The notes: generated by a model not told the origin, from the sequence alone. 64,000 nucleotides of DNA from Pycnococcus provasolii (GCA_938743325.2 OW568879.1:62001-126000), one strand, 5' to 3'. Numbered from the stretch's first letter, positions 48,290-60,472 are shown. Numbers and translations: made by a program.

Positions 48290-51200
48290 TCTTCTCCTCC
48301 ACCTAATCTTGCTCAGAATTGTAGCCGGCATCCAATGTGCTGTTGGCATCACATGCGGAGCGGCCGTCGTCGTCCCCGGCGACGCGAACTGCGGCGAATC
48401 AGGCGGTGGCGGCGGCGAAGGCACGTAGTGGCGCGCAAAATCGTAGTAGCACTGCACGGGGCTTGGCGGATGCGGGTGGTGCTTCTTCATGAAGTCGTAC
48501 GTGTAGTCAGGGTCACTCGAAATCGTGAATCCATCCACGAGGCCGTAGAAGTATGAATCTGCCGCACCCGCGAGGTTGTAGTCAGCGCACGCAGTGACAC
48601 TTCCCGTTGCCTTGGGGAATGCCATTGTGGTGAAGTTCGCCACCATTTCACCGTTCACCTCCAGAGTTCCAAACCCTGCGCCGCCTTGCGACTTGCGCTT
48701 CGCTGAAACGCGCACGAAGTACCACTCGTTCGGTGGTGACGATCGCGTGACAGAGAAAACGTCGAGGATGTTGTCGTCGTAGTAAAAGAAGCGTTCTCCG
48801 TCGTACATCAAAAGCGCCGAGTTCTGGTGGGCACCGGTGAGATCCTCGAAAGCGAGCACAGTCGTCTCCGCCTTCTTGGCACCGGCATGGCCCTTCAGCG
48901 TGCGCCGGGTCGCTCCGAAGCGCTTATCACCGTTCTTCGCTGATGTGTCCCACGTCTCGAACGTGTTGTCCGTCTGGTTCGAAATTTGAGAGCTGGCAGC
49001 ACACATCGATGAATCCGACGCGTCACACGCCATTGGATCGGACGTCCAGCTGTCGCTGCCATCCGCGAGCAGGTTGCGGCGCGAGCGGCCAACATTCGCC
49101 GGCGGCGGCGGGCTCGGCGGCGGGCTCGGAGGTGGCGGGCTCGGAGGCGGCGGGCTCGGAGGCGGGGCGCGAGTCACCGGAGCGTCGTACGGATAAATCC
49201 ACGCCGAGAACGAGTAGCCAGTCTCGTGTGCCTTGATCAGACCCGAGCAAGAGTTCGCCAGCGCGAAATCGTCCTTGCCATCGCATTCCATTGCCACCTC
49301 GGTGTGCTCGAAGGGCACCTTCGTGAGCGTTCGGCCATTCAGCACTGCGAAGTTGCCAAGGTGCGGCTCAACGTCCGGCGTGAGGCAGTGTAGAGTCCTC
49401 TCCGTCGAGTAAATTGTCTGCCCAAGGAATGTTCCAGGCGACAGAGACGGGTGAGAGCGACTCAATTTGTAGCTTGGGTAGGCTGTCACGCTATAGTTAG
49501 CGCCATTTGGGCGGCTAAGCGTGGCCTCTCCCACCGGCGCCGTTCCCCGCTGCTGAAGGAGATTGCGACGGCCGCCTGGACTCGTTGCAACGGGGGCGGC
49601 AGACGGGATGGTGGCGAGGTACGGGCAGGTCATCGAGCTGCCGACGTATGCGGCAGGCAAGTGGCTGTATGCATCCGCGCTTACGCCAAATGAGCATGCG
49701 AGGAACTTGCTGGGCGCAAAGTTGTAGCCATCCACTTCGATGAATTCGCCTCCAGCAGATTTCATCGTCTGCATGGCAAGCGGCTTGCTATTGATCGAGT
49801 ACATTATCGATGCCTCCCACGGCGCCGTGTGCGATTCGAAAGCGCACGTTCCTGAAACGCCTTTCACGCACAGAGCGCCGTCCATCAGCATGTTGAATCG
49901 CCAGTGCTTCGCCGGCTTCACATTGGCCCGGTCGAAGCCAACTTGGTTCAGCGGGTCGGACATGCGTGCAGGCGGCGGGCTCGGCGGCGGGCTCGGCGGC
50001 GGGCTCGGCGGCGGTGGCGGTGGCGGTGGCGGCGGGCTCGGAGGTGGCTGGCTCGGAGGCGGCGGGCTCGGAGGCGGGGCGCGAGTCACCGGAGCGTCGT
50101 ACGGATAAATCCACGCCGAGAACGAGTAGCCAGTCTCGTGTGCCTTGATCAGACCCGAGCAAGGGTTCGCCAGCGCGAAATCGTCCTTGCCATCGCATTC
50201 CATTGCCACCTCGGTGTGCTCGAAGGGCACCTTCGTGAGCGTTCGGCCATTCAGCACTGCGAAGTTGCCAAGGTGCGGCTCAACGTCCGGCGTGAGGCAG
50301 TGTAGAGTCCTCTCCGTCGAGTAAATTGTCTGCCCAAGGAATGTTCCAGGCGACAGAGACGGGTGAGAGCGACTCAATTTGTAGCTTGGGTAGGCTGTCA
50401 CGCTATAGTTAGCGCCATTTGGGCGGCTAAGCGTGGCCTCTCCCACCGGCGCCGTTCCCCGCTGCTGAAGGAGATTGCGACGGCCGCCTGGACTCGTTGC
50501 AACGGGGGCGGCAGACGGGATGGTGGCGAGGTACGGGCAGGTCATCGAGCTGCCGACGTATGCGGCAGGCAAGTGGCTGTATGCATCCGCGCTTACGCCA
50601 AATGAGCATGCGAGGAACTTGCTGGGCGCAAAGTTGTAGCCATCCACTTCGATGAATTCGCCTCCAGCAGATTTCATCGTCTGCATGGCAAGCGGCTTGC
50701 TATTGATCGAGTACATTATCGATGCCTCCCACGGCGCCGTGTGCGATTCGAAAGCGCACGTTCCTGAAACGCCTTTCACGCACAGAGCGCCGTCCATCAG
50801 CATGTTGAATCGCCAGTGCTTCGCCGGCTTCACATTGGCCCGGTCGAAGCCAACTTGGTTCAGCGGGTCGGACATGCGTGCAGGCGGCGGGCTCGGCGGC
50901 GGGCTCGGCGGCGGGCTCGGCGGCGGTGGCGGTGGCGGTGGCGGCGGGCTCGGAGGTGGCGGGCTCGGAGGCGGCGGGCTCGGAGGCGGGGCGCGAGTCA
51001 CCGGAGCGTCGTACGGATAAATCCACGCCGAGAACGAGTAGCCAGTCTCGTGTGCCTTGATCAGACCCGAGCAAGGGTTCGCCAGCGCGAAATCGTCCTT
51101 GCCATCGCATTCCATTGCCACCTCGGTGTGCTCGAAGGGCACCTTCGTGAGCGTTCGGCCATTCAGCACTGCGAAGTTGCCAAGGTGCGGCTCAACGTCC

Positions 51201-54200
51201 GGCGTGAGGCAGTGTAGAGTCCTCTCCGTCGAGTAAATTGTCTGCCCAAGGAATGTTCCAGGCGACAGAGACGGGTGAGAGCGACTCAATTTGTAGCTTG
51301 GGTAGGCTGTCACGCTATAGTTAGCGCCATTTGGGCGGCTAAGCGTGGCCTCTCCCACCGGCGCCGTTCCCCGCTGCTGAAGGAGATTGCGACGGCCGCC
51401 TGGACTCGTTGCAACGGGGGCGGCAGACGGGATGGTGGCGAGGTACGGGCAGGTCATCGAGCTGCCGACGTATGCGGCAGGCAAGTGGCTGTATGCATCC
51501 GCGCTTACGCCAAATGAGCATGCGAGGAACTTGCTGGGCGCAAAGTTGTAGCCATCCACTTCGATGAATTCGCCTCCAGCAGATTTCATCGTCTGCATGG
51601 CAAGCGGCTTGCTATTGATCGAGTACATTATCGATGCCTCCCACGGCGCCGTGTGCGATTCGAAAGCGCACGTTCCTGAAACGCCTTTCACGCACAGAGC
51701 GCCGTCCATCAGCATGTTGAATCGCCAGTGCTTCGCCGGCTTCACATTGGCCCGGTCGAAGCCAACTTGGTTCAGCGGGTCGGACATGCGTGCAGGCGGC
51801 GGGCTCGGCGGCGGGCTCGGCGGCGGGCTCGGCGGCGGTGGCGGTGGCGGTGGCGGCGGGCTCGGAGGTGGCGGGCTCGGAGGCGGCGGGCTCGGAGGCG
51901 GGGCGCGAGTCACCGGAGCGTCGTACGGATAAATCCACGCCGAGAACGAGTAGCCAGTCTCGTGTGCCTTGATCAGACCCGAGCAAGGGTTCGCCAGCGC
52001 GAAATCGTCCTTGCCATCGCATTCCATTGCCACCTCGGTGTGCTCGAAGGGCACCTTCGTGAGCGTTCGGCCATTCAGCACTGCGAAGTTGCCAAGGTGC
52101 GGCTCAACGTCCGGCGTGAGGCAGTGTAGAGTCCTCTCCGTCGAGTAAATTGTCTGCCCAAGGAATGTTCCAGGCGACAGAGACGGGTGAGAGCGACTCA
52201 ATTTGTAGCTTGGGTAGGCTGTCACGCTATAGTTAGCGCCATTTGGGCGGCTAAGCGTGGCCTCTCCCACCGGCGCCGTTCCCCGCTGCTGAAGGAGATT
52301 GCGACGGCCGCCTGGACTCGTTGCAACGGGGGCGGCAGACGGGATGGTGGCGAGGTACGGGCAGGTCATCGAGCTGCCGACGTATGCGGCAGGCAAGTGG
52401 CTGTATGCATCCGCGCTTACGCCAAATGAGCATGCGAGGAACTTGCTGGGCGCAAAGTTGTAGCCATCCACTTCGATGAATTCGCCTCCAGCAGATTTCA
52501 TCGTCTGCATGGCAAGCGGCTTGCTATTGATCGAGTACATTATCGATGCCTCCCACGGCGCCGTGTGCGATTCGAAAGCGCACGTTCCTGAAACGCCTTT
52601 CACGCACAGAGCGCCGTCCATCAGCATGTTGAATCGCCAGTGCTTCGCCGGCTTCACATTGGCCCGGTCGAAGCCAACTTGGTTCAGCGGGTCGGACATG
52701 CGTGCAGGCGGCGGGCTCGGCGGCGGGCTCGGCGGCGGGCTCGGCGGCGGTGGCGGTGGCGGTGGCGGCGGGCTCGGAGGTGGCGGGCTCGGAGGCGGCG
52801 GGCTCGGAGGCGGGGCGCGAGTCACCGGAGCGTCGTACGGATAAATCCACGCCGAGAACGAGTAGCCAGTCTCGTGTGCCTTGATCAGACCCGAGCAAGG
52901 GTTCGCCAGCGCGAAATCGTCCTTGCCATCGCATTCCATTGCCACCTCGGTGTGCTCGAAGGGCACCTTCGTGAGCGTTCGGCCATTCAGCACTGCGAAG
53001 TTGCCAAGGTGCGGCTCAACGTCCGGCGTGAGGCAGTGTAGAGTCCTCTCCGTCGAGTAAATTGTCTGCCCAAGGAATGTTCCAGGCGACAGAGACGGGT
53101 GAGAGCGACTCAATTTGTAGCTTGGGTAGGCTGTCACGCTATAGTTAGCGCCATTTGGGCGGCTAAGCGTGGCCTCTCCCACCGGCGCCGTTCCCCGCTG
53201 CTGAAGGAGATTGCGACGGCCGCCTGGACTCGTTGCAACGGGGGCGGCAGACGGGATGGTGGCGAGGTACGGGCAGGTCATCGAGCTGCCGACGTATGCG
53301 GCAGGCAAGTGGCTGTATGCATCCGCGCTTACGCCAAATGAGCATGCGAGGAACTTGCTGGGCGCAAAGTTGTAGCCATCCACTTCGATGAATTCGCCTC
53401 CAGCAGATTTCATCGTCTGCATGGCAAGCGGCTTGCTATTGATCGAGTACATTATCGATGCCTCCCACGGCGCCGTGTGCGATTCGAAAGCGCACGTTCC
53501 TGAAACGCCTTTCACGCACAGAGCGCCGTCCATCAGCATGTTGAATCGCCAGTGCTTCGCCGGCTTCACATTGGCCCGGTCGAAGCCAACTTGGTTCAGC
53601 GGGTCGGACATGCGTGCAGGCGGCGGGCTCGGCGGCGGGCTCGGCGGCGGGCTCGGCGGCGGTGGCGGTGGCGGTGGCGGCGGGCTCGGAGGTGGCGGGC
53701 TCGGAGGCGGCGGGCTCGGAGGCGGGGCGCGAGTCACCGGAGCGTCGTACGGATAAATCCACGCCGAGAACGAGTAGCCAGTCTCGTGTGCCTTGATCAG
53801 ACCCGAGCAAGGGTTCGCCAGCGCGAAATCGTCCTTGCCATCGCATTCCATTGCCACCTCGGTGTGCTCGAAGGGCACCTTCGTGAGCGTTCGGCCATTC
53901 AGCACTGCGAAGTTGCCAAGGTGCGGCTCAACGTCCGGCGTGAGGCAGTGTAGAGTCCTCTCCGTCGAGTAAATTGTCTGCCCAAGGAATGTTCCAGGCG
54001 ACAGAGACGGGTGAGAGCGACTCAATTTGTAGCTTGGGTAGGCTGTCACGCTATAGTTAGCGCCATTTGGGCGGCTAAGCGTGGCCTCTCCCACCGGCGC
54101 CGTTCCCCGCTGCTGAAGGAGATTGCGACGGCCGCCTGGACTCGTTGCAACGGGGGCGGCAGACGGGATGGTGGCGAGGTACGGGCAGGTCATCGAGCTG

Positions 54201-57073
54201 CCGACGTATGCGGCAGGCAAGTGGCTGTATGCATCCGCGCTTACGCCAAATGAGCATGCGAGGAACTTGCTGGGCGCAAAGTTGTAGCCATCCACTTCGA
54301 TGAATTCGCCTCCAGCAGATTTCATCGTCTGCATGGCAAGCGGCTTGCTATTGATCGAGTACATTATCGATGCCTCCCACGGCGCCGTGTGCGATTCGAA
54401 AGCGCACGTTCCTGAAACGCCTTTCACGCACAGAGCGCCGTCCATCAGCATGTTGAATCGCCAGTGCTTCGCCGGCTTCACATTGGCCCGGTCGAAGCCA
54501 ACTTGGTTCAGCGGGTCGGACATGCGTGCAGGCGGCGGGCTCGGCGGCGGGCTCGGCGGCGGGCTCGGCGGCGGTGGCGGTGGCGGTGGCGGCGGGCTCG
54601 GAGGTGGCGGGCTCGGAGGCGGCGGGCTCGGAGGCGGGGCGCGAGTCACCGGAGCGTCGTACGGATAAATCCACGCCGAGAACGAGTAGCCAGTCTCGTG
54701 TGCCTTGATCAGACCCGAGCAAGGGTTCGCCAGCGCGAAATCGTCCTTGCCATCGCATTCCATTGCCACCTCGGTGTGCTCGAAGGGCACCTTCGTGAGC
54801 GTTCGGCCATTCAGCACTGCGAAGTTGCCAAGGTGCGGCTCAACGTCCGGCGTGAGGCAGTGTAGAGTCCTCTCCGTCGAGTAAATTGTCTGCCCAAGGA
54901 ATGTTCCAGGCGACAGAGACGGGTGAGAGCGACTCAATTTGTAGCTTGGGTAGGCTGTCACGCTATAGTTAGCGCCATTTGGGCGGCTAAGCGTGGCCTC
55001 TCCCACCGGCGCCGTTCCCCGCTGCTGAAGGAGATTGCGACGGCCGCCTGGACTCGTTGCAACGGGGGCGGCAGACGGGATGGTGGCGAGGTACGGGCAG
55101 GTCATCGAGCTGCCGACGTATGCGGCAGGCAAGTGGCTGTATGCATCCGCGCTTACGCCAAATGAGCATGCGAGGAACTTGCTGGGCGCAAAGTTGTAGC
55201 CATCCACTTCGATGAATTCGCCTCCAGCAGATTTCATCGTCTGCATGGCAAGCGGCTTGCTATTGATCGAGTACATTATCGATGCCTCCCACGGCGCCGT
55301 GTGCGATTCGAAAGCGCACGTTCCTGAAACGCCTTTCACGCACAGAGCGCCGTCCATCAGCATGTTGAATCGCCAGTGCTTCGCCGGCTTCACATTGGCC
55401 CGGTCGAAGCCAACTTGGTTCAGCGGGTCGGACATGCGTGCAGGCGGCGGGCTCGGCGGCGGGCTCGGCGGCGGGCTCGGCGGCGGTGGCGGTGGCGGTG
55501 GCGGCGGGCTCGGAGGTGGCGGGCTCGGAGGCGGCGGGCTCGGAGGCGGGGCGCGAGTCACCGGAGCGTCGTACGGATAAATCCACGCCGAGAACGAGTA
55601 GCCAGTCTCGTGTGCCTTGATCAGACCCGAGCAAGGGTTCGCCAGCGCGAAATCGTCCTTGCCATCGCATTCCATTGCCACCTCGGTGTGCTCGAAGGGC
55701 ACCTTCGTGAGCGTTCGGCCATTCAGCACTGCGAAGTTGCCAAGGTGCGGCTCAACGTCCGGCGTGAGGCAGTGTAGAGTCCTCTCCGTCGAGTAAATTG
55801 TCTGCCCAAGGAATGTTCCAGGCGACAGAGACGGGTGAGAGCGACTCAATTTGTAGCTTGGGTAGGCTGTCACGCTATAGTTAGCGCCATTTGGGCGGCT
55901 AAGCGTGGCCTCTCCCACCGGCGCCGTTCCCCGCTGCTGAAGGAGATTGCGACGGCCGCCTGGACTCGTTGCAACGGGGGCGGCAGACGGGATGGTGGCG
56001 AGGTACGGGCAGGTCATCGAGCTGCCGACGTATGCGGCAGGCAAGTGGCTGTATGCATCCGCGCTTACGCCAAATGAGCATGCGAGGAACTTGCTGGGCG
56101 CAAAGTTGTAGCCATCCACTTCGATGAATTCGCCTCCAGCAGATTTCATCGTCTGCATGGCAAGCGGCTTGCTATTGATCGAGTACATTATCGATGCCTC
56201 CCACGGCGCCGTGTGCGATTCGAAAGCGCACGTTCCTGAAACGCCTTTCACGCACAGAGCGCCGTCCATCAGCATGTTGAATCGCCAGTGCTTCGCCGGC
56301 TTCACATTGGCCCGGTCGAAGCCAACTTGGTTCAGCGGGTCGGACATGCGTGCAGGCGGCGGGCTCGGCGGCGGGCTCGGCGGCGGGCTCGGCGGCGGTG
56401 GCGGTGGCGGGCAGTACTGCGGGAACACCTCTGTTTTGAACGTCATGCCGGCTTCCGTGCCGTTTTGAAGGATGAGCTCCTGCGGCTCGCCGTCAACGTA
56501 CAGCGTGCCCTCTCCGCTCTCCTCGATCGAGACAATGGCGTGGTGCCACATGTGGTCTGTGAACTGACACCGCGTCAACACGCGCACGCCTACTACGTCC
56601 TCGAACACGAACCGCGCCGCGGCGGGGTCCCACTGCAGCGCCATCTTGCAGTCGAAGCGAATCAACGTCTCATCCTGAAGGGTTAGAAAGGGAACGAAGA
56701 GTGCAAGGGTGTTTGTGTTAGTGTTGTTGTTGTTGTTGACGTCGCTTCGCCTTGCGCGATCTTCTGCACAAGTCGCGTGCTCGTTTGCCGTTTCGCTCCC
56801 CTTTCGAGGCAAACCTTTTTGAAGCGCGCGTTTCGTTAAGAACCCCACAGAAAGAACAAAAAAGGCAAAAGCAGGTTCCGCAGCGCGCGCGCCAGCGCAC
56901 TCGGCACCTCTTCATCCGTGTCGCCATCGTTGATTGCTGTCCACACCACCCATGCGCGGTAGCACACCACCCACTCCACTCACCTTTGCATATGCTGGTG
57001 CCAGCAAGACCGCGAGCGCGGTCGCCACGAGCGCCATCGCGCCTAGCGCGTTTCTTCTCCAGTTGGCCAGCAT
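48287..57073 (-). CDS. Giant secreted TIG/LamG/polyproline repeat protein, two exons
   Basis: Exon 1 (57073-56984) encodes a 30-aa signal peptide, MLANWRRNALGAMALVATAL then AVLLAPAYAK. The intron is 56983-56675 and exon 2 runs 56674-48287, giving about 2,825 aa. Exon 2 opens with the second half of a LamG/concanavalin-like domain (WHHAIVSIEES, GTLYVDGEPQELI). Eight 304-aa units then follow. Each has an SPPPSPPP linker, a TIG/IPT-like region (GGEFIEVDGYNFAPSKFLAC) and a LamG beginning (GYSFSAWIYPYDAP). The C-terminus carries another LamG second half (WYFVRVSAKR, GTLEVNGEMVANF) and a polyproline end. The protein is probably an extracellular-matrix or wall glycoprotein. The stop codon is the first triplet shared with the satellite, so the native C-terminus may be cut short. 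Confidence 0.85.
49140..56410. repeat. Eight 912-bp coding tandem repeats
   Basis: The unit recurs at exactly 912-bp spacing; for example the same landmark is at 49740, 50652, 51564, 52476, 53388, 54300, 55212 and 56124. Copies are almost identical base for base. Visible differences are few: GAGTTCGCC versus GGGTTCGCC near 49252 and 50164, GGCTGGCTC near 50045, and shorter polyproline linkers at the outer ends. 912 is a multiple of three, so the reading frame is kept. Confidence 0.97.
56675..56983 (-). other. 309-bp spliceosomal intron of the giant gene
   Basis: On the minus strand the donor is AAAG|GTGAGTGG and the acceptor is CCCTTTCTAACCCTTCAG|GAT, which includes a consensus-like branch site (CTAAC) 9-13 bases before the AG. 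The phase is 0. The reading frame on the downstream side stays open through part of the intron but has no plausible ATG, whereas the upstream exon supplies a signal peptide. Confidence 0.82.
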
Positions 57074-57966
57074 GCTTTTTTTTTCCCCTCTCACTTTTAT
57101 CTGCGAAGCTTGAGAATGGGGAGAGGATGTGGCGAGGGTGGATGGTGGATCTGGCTGGTTTGTGGCCTAGGTGGTGGTGGGGCGCGTGTCCTTCATTCCT
57201 AGAACAAGGGAACAGTTCAGTTCCGTGAACTCGACTCCGACACGTGAGGAGAACGCGTCTCTGCCACGCTGGCCAAAAAAAGGCTGTTTTTTCGGATTTG
57301 TGTGCCGGTGCAAGCTGCGCGGTGAGCGGCCTGCTCTTCCGCCTTGTTGCCAGAGCTTGTTTCGTGGTCAAAATCGACACAGGCGCACGCCCCTGCGATC
57401 TTTCCTGGATCTCTCTCGAAGAAGCACGGCCCTGCAAGGCGGGGCGATCCGTGTCGGGTCGCCTTTCCACCATCCCTCGCCCCGCGGAGCACCCGTGAGG
57501 CCGTGACCGGGCGGCGGGCGGTTGGCTCCCTCCTTAAACTTCCGTTGATTCGAGGGAAGCCAGCCGGGTGCTCCCCGGTAATGCTGCGGAGTGGGCAGCG
57601 GCCTATTTGCTCTCTTGTTGGTTCAGCTTAACCCTTAGTTTGGAACACCTGCTCGGAACGGACTGAGGTAAGGACTAAGAATACTGTAAGTACTACTTGA
57701 CAACTTGCAGACTGGTGGGCCTTGTCGTGTTCTGGGTACTTCAACTTGGTTACTCTGGATTAGGGCTAGGGCTGAAAAAAGTCAAAAACCCTTTTCGAGC
57801 GTCGGGACCACTCCAATCCTCGTCGGTCGGATTCGCCGAAAACACCTTGTTCATTCTTCGTGTCAGCCTCCTGTTAGCCGTGTCAGCTCCATCTCGCGTG
57901 AGCCATCATAACGTGTGGGACCCGCATAAATAAGGTGGGTGCCAGTCAGTTTCAGGTAAAGAAAAT
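57074..57966. promoter_or_regulatory. Divergent spacer, no gene seen
   Basis: This 893-bp spacer lies between the giant gene and PMM. It contains an imperfect long hairpin at about 57486-57574 (GGAGCACCCG pairs with CGGGTGCTCC; inner GGCTCCCTC with GAGGGAAGCC). The rest is unremarkable. Confidence 0.4.
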
Positions 57967-58713
57967 ATGGCACCTACGCGTGAAAACACACTCGTGCTGT
58001 TCGACGTCGACGGAACGCTCACCGTCCCGCGCAAGGAAGCTGACCCCGCGATGATCACATACCTCGCGGAACTGCGCAAAAAAGTTACCATCGGAATCGT
58101 CGGCGGATCTGACCTGGTAAAACAGCAAGAGCAGCTCGGTGCCAACATGCTGCAGAACTTTGACTACACGTTCTCCGAAAACGGACTTGACGCGTACAAA
58201 GACGGCGTGTCCTTCCACCAAAACAGCTTCAAGGATTACTTGGGGGAGGAGAAGCTCCAGAAGTTCATCAACTTCTGCTTGGGGTACATGAGCAAACTCG
58301 AGCTTCCGTGCAAGCGCGGAACGTTCGTCGAGTTCCGCAAGGGCATGCTGAACATCAGCCCGGTGGGACGCGCGTGCAGCCAGAGCGAGCGTGACGCGTA
58401 CGAGGAGTTCGACTTGGCGAATAACATCAGGAAGGACTTCGTGAGTGCGCTGGAGAAGGAGTTCAACCCCGACTACGGGTTGAAGTTCAGCATAGGCGGT
58501 CAGATATCTTTCGACGTGTTTCCCGTGGGTTGGGACAAGACGTACTGTTTGCAGCACGTCAAGGATAGTGGATACGAAGAGATCCACTTCTTCGGCGACA
58601 AGACGTTTAGTGGCGGGAACGACTTTGAGATATACAACGACGAGAGAACGGTCGGTCACTCTGTCAAGACGTGGACGGACACGGTCGAGATATGCAAGAG
58701 CATCTGGGGCTAA
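57967..58713 (+). CDS. PMM: Phosphomannomutase
   Basis: The 248-aa product is full length for the eukaryotic enzyme (about 245-260 aa). It converts mannose-6-phosphate to mannose-1-phosphate in the cytosol, feeding GDP-mannose for N-glycans, GPI anchors and, in algae, ascorbate. HAD motif I is LFDVDGTLT with nucleophile Asp13 and acid Asp15. [16 protein letters not shown] is motif II. The cap contains [16 protein letters not shown] with the substrate arginine. [20 protein letters not shown] and [19 protein letters not shown] complete the metal site. The start is the first ATG (AATATGGCACC). A possible AATAAA lies 14 bp past the stop. Confidence 0.97.
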   Translation: MAPTRENTLVLFDVDGTLTVPRKEADPAMITYLAELRKKVTIGIVGGSDLVKQQEQLGANMLQNFDYTFSENGLDAYKDGVSFHQNSFKDYLGEEKLQKFINFCLGYMSKLELPCKRGTFVEFRKGMLNISPVGRACSQSERDAYEEFDLANNIRKDFVSALEKEFNPDYGLKFSIGGQISFDVFPVGWDKTYCLQHVKDSGYEEIHFFGDKTFSGGNDFEIYNDERTVGHSVKTWTDTVEICKSIWG

Positions 58714-58981
58714 GAAGACACGAATAATAAAAGTATTTACTATCGTAGAGTAAACACCGCCAACACCCACACCAACCACCAAGCCCATCCATCACCAACG
58801 CACTGCACCTCTCTCGAGCTCCGAGCTCCTCCTCGCTGCCTGCGTCCCAGGCAGCCAGGGCAGCCACGGGGTTACGATAGGGTTGCACCGCGTTCTTCTT
58901 CCGTTAGGGTTAGGGTTAGCCAAAATCGGGTTTCTCCCCCCCCGCCCCGCCCCTGTGGAACGTTCCATTCCACAGGGCTTC
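58714..58981. promoter_or_regulatory. Spacer with telomere-like tract and 5' UTR hairpin
   Basis: This 268-bp region lies between PMM and the KH-protein gene on the same strand. AATAATAAAAG near 58724 may serve PMM polyadenylation. GTTAGGGTTAGGGTTAG is at 58903-58919, 63 bp before the next start. A C-run near 58936 precedes the stem-loop listed separately. Confidence 0.5.
58951..58977 (+). promoter_or_regulatory. Stem-loop just before the KH-protein start codon
   Basis: CCCTGTGGAA (58951-58960) pairs perfectly with TTCCACAGGG (58968-58977) around a 7-nt loop. It ends four bases before the ATG at 58982. In an mRNA it would sit at the initiation site; regulation is inference. Confidence 0.6.
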
Positions 58982-59201
58982 ATGGCGGAGTCCCACCCGC
59001 CTGCGGGTGCGGTGGAGTCCAACCCGCACGCGGTGGAGGCGGACTCCGCGCACTTGCGCATGCTCTCCGCCTTGGATAGGCTGAATGCGGAGACCGATGG
59101 CTCGCCCTCGTCCTCATCACCCGCCTTGGGTCCTCTCGACCTTGGTGGGGGCTCACTGCCGGCCACCGACGGTAGAGCCTGTGAGGAGGAGGAGGAGGAG
59201 G

Positions 59202-59235
<34 letters not shown>

Positions 59236-60472
59236 CCCAGAGCAGGAACAGATCCTCAGCGATATCCTCTACGAGGATATCGCGAACCACAACCACCAGC
59301 ACGAGCCACCAGAAACTTCAGAGCCGCCGCCGCCGCCGCAGCAGCAGCAGCAGCAGCACCCAAGACAGCAACGATACGACAAGCACAACTACCGGGACCG
59401 AGAACGACGACAGCGGGAACGCTCGCGCAGCCCTATGCAGCGACGCAGCTTTCCGCCACCACCCAACGCACGGCCAATCGTACAAAACAGGCCTTACGTA
59501 CCAAAAGCACAACGTGAGCAGCTTGAGCTTGAGCAAGAACAGCAGCAAGAGCAGCAGTACACCCACAACAGCAACACGCAGAGCTACAGTCGTCAGCATC
59601 ACCACCCGCGCCGTGACCACCACCAGCAGCAGCACCACCACCACCACCACCACCACCAGCCGCAGCGATACCACTACAGGGAACGAGAAGAATACGTGCT
59701 TGTGCCACGACGCGAGTATGTCGCACGACAATCACGCGTCCTCGCTCCCGCTCCTGCTCGTGCAGACGACGACTACTACTACGAGCCACAGCCACGTCAG
59801 CAGCATTCGCCCCCAAAGCGAGGTGCACCGCCGGCGGTGGCGGCAGCACCACGGCCAACCGTGCGCGACTACGAAGAACCGCCGCCGATTCGAAGGCGAT
59901 TCGAAACGTATCACGAACGCGAACAGTATCCCCCAACGCGCGGCGCGCATCCGCCGCACGAATACCATTCAGCACCTCCTGCGCCACGTGCAGCAGAGTA
60001 TCGGCCTTCCGTGTTTCAACGCCTCGGACCGCGCGTCGAAGACGAATCGCCGCCAGCAGCAGCACCACCGCCGGAATACCAATACGTACCAGAAGCGGCG
60101 GCGGCGTCGGCGGCGGCGGCGGCGCGTTTTCACTACGAGCCACCACCGCAGTCGTCGGCTGGCCCGGGAGATCTTGTGAAGCAGTGGATCGAGGTGGACA
60201 AGCGATACACCGGACGGCTCATCGGAAGGCAAGGGCGGACGATCGAGTGGCTCAAGACACATTCGGGCGCCGAATTGCACGTCGACCAGGAGGACGATCC
60301 GCACATATTTACGGCAACGCATGCGGATGAGCGTGCCGTTAACAGGGCGATCCAACTTGCGGAGGAACTCATTGCGAAATTCGAGCGCTACGATGCGAGG
60401 CTTGCTGCTAGTCAGCAGGATGAAGATGCGACGGCTGCGGAAGCGTTGAATGGGAACAACAACGAGGGATAA
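58982..60472 (+). CDS. KH-domain RNA-binding protein with Q/H/P-rich N-terminal region
   Basis: The product is 496 aa from the ATG at 58982 (TTCATGGCGG). Residues of about 70-390 are strongly biased: runs of Asn (AAC repeats at 59202-59235), Gln, His and Pro, plus RERERR/RSRSP-like segments. The C-terminal part (about 397-470) is a single KH domain, WIEVDKRYTGRLIGRQGRTI then EWLKTHSGAELHVDQ. It has the GxxG loop as IGRQGRTI and the closing helix AVNRAIQLAEELIAKF. KH domains bind single-stranded RNA or DNA. The prion-like Q/N region suggests a condensate or mRNP component. The exact role is unknown. Confidence 0.85.

Noticed and set aside
49140-56410. Repeated plus-strand frames opposite the giant gene (Gly-rich GGGLGGG proteins of 122 and 133 aa)
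   Set aside because: They are the complement of the polyproline and TIG coding sequence and recur with the 912-bp unit.
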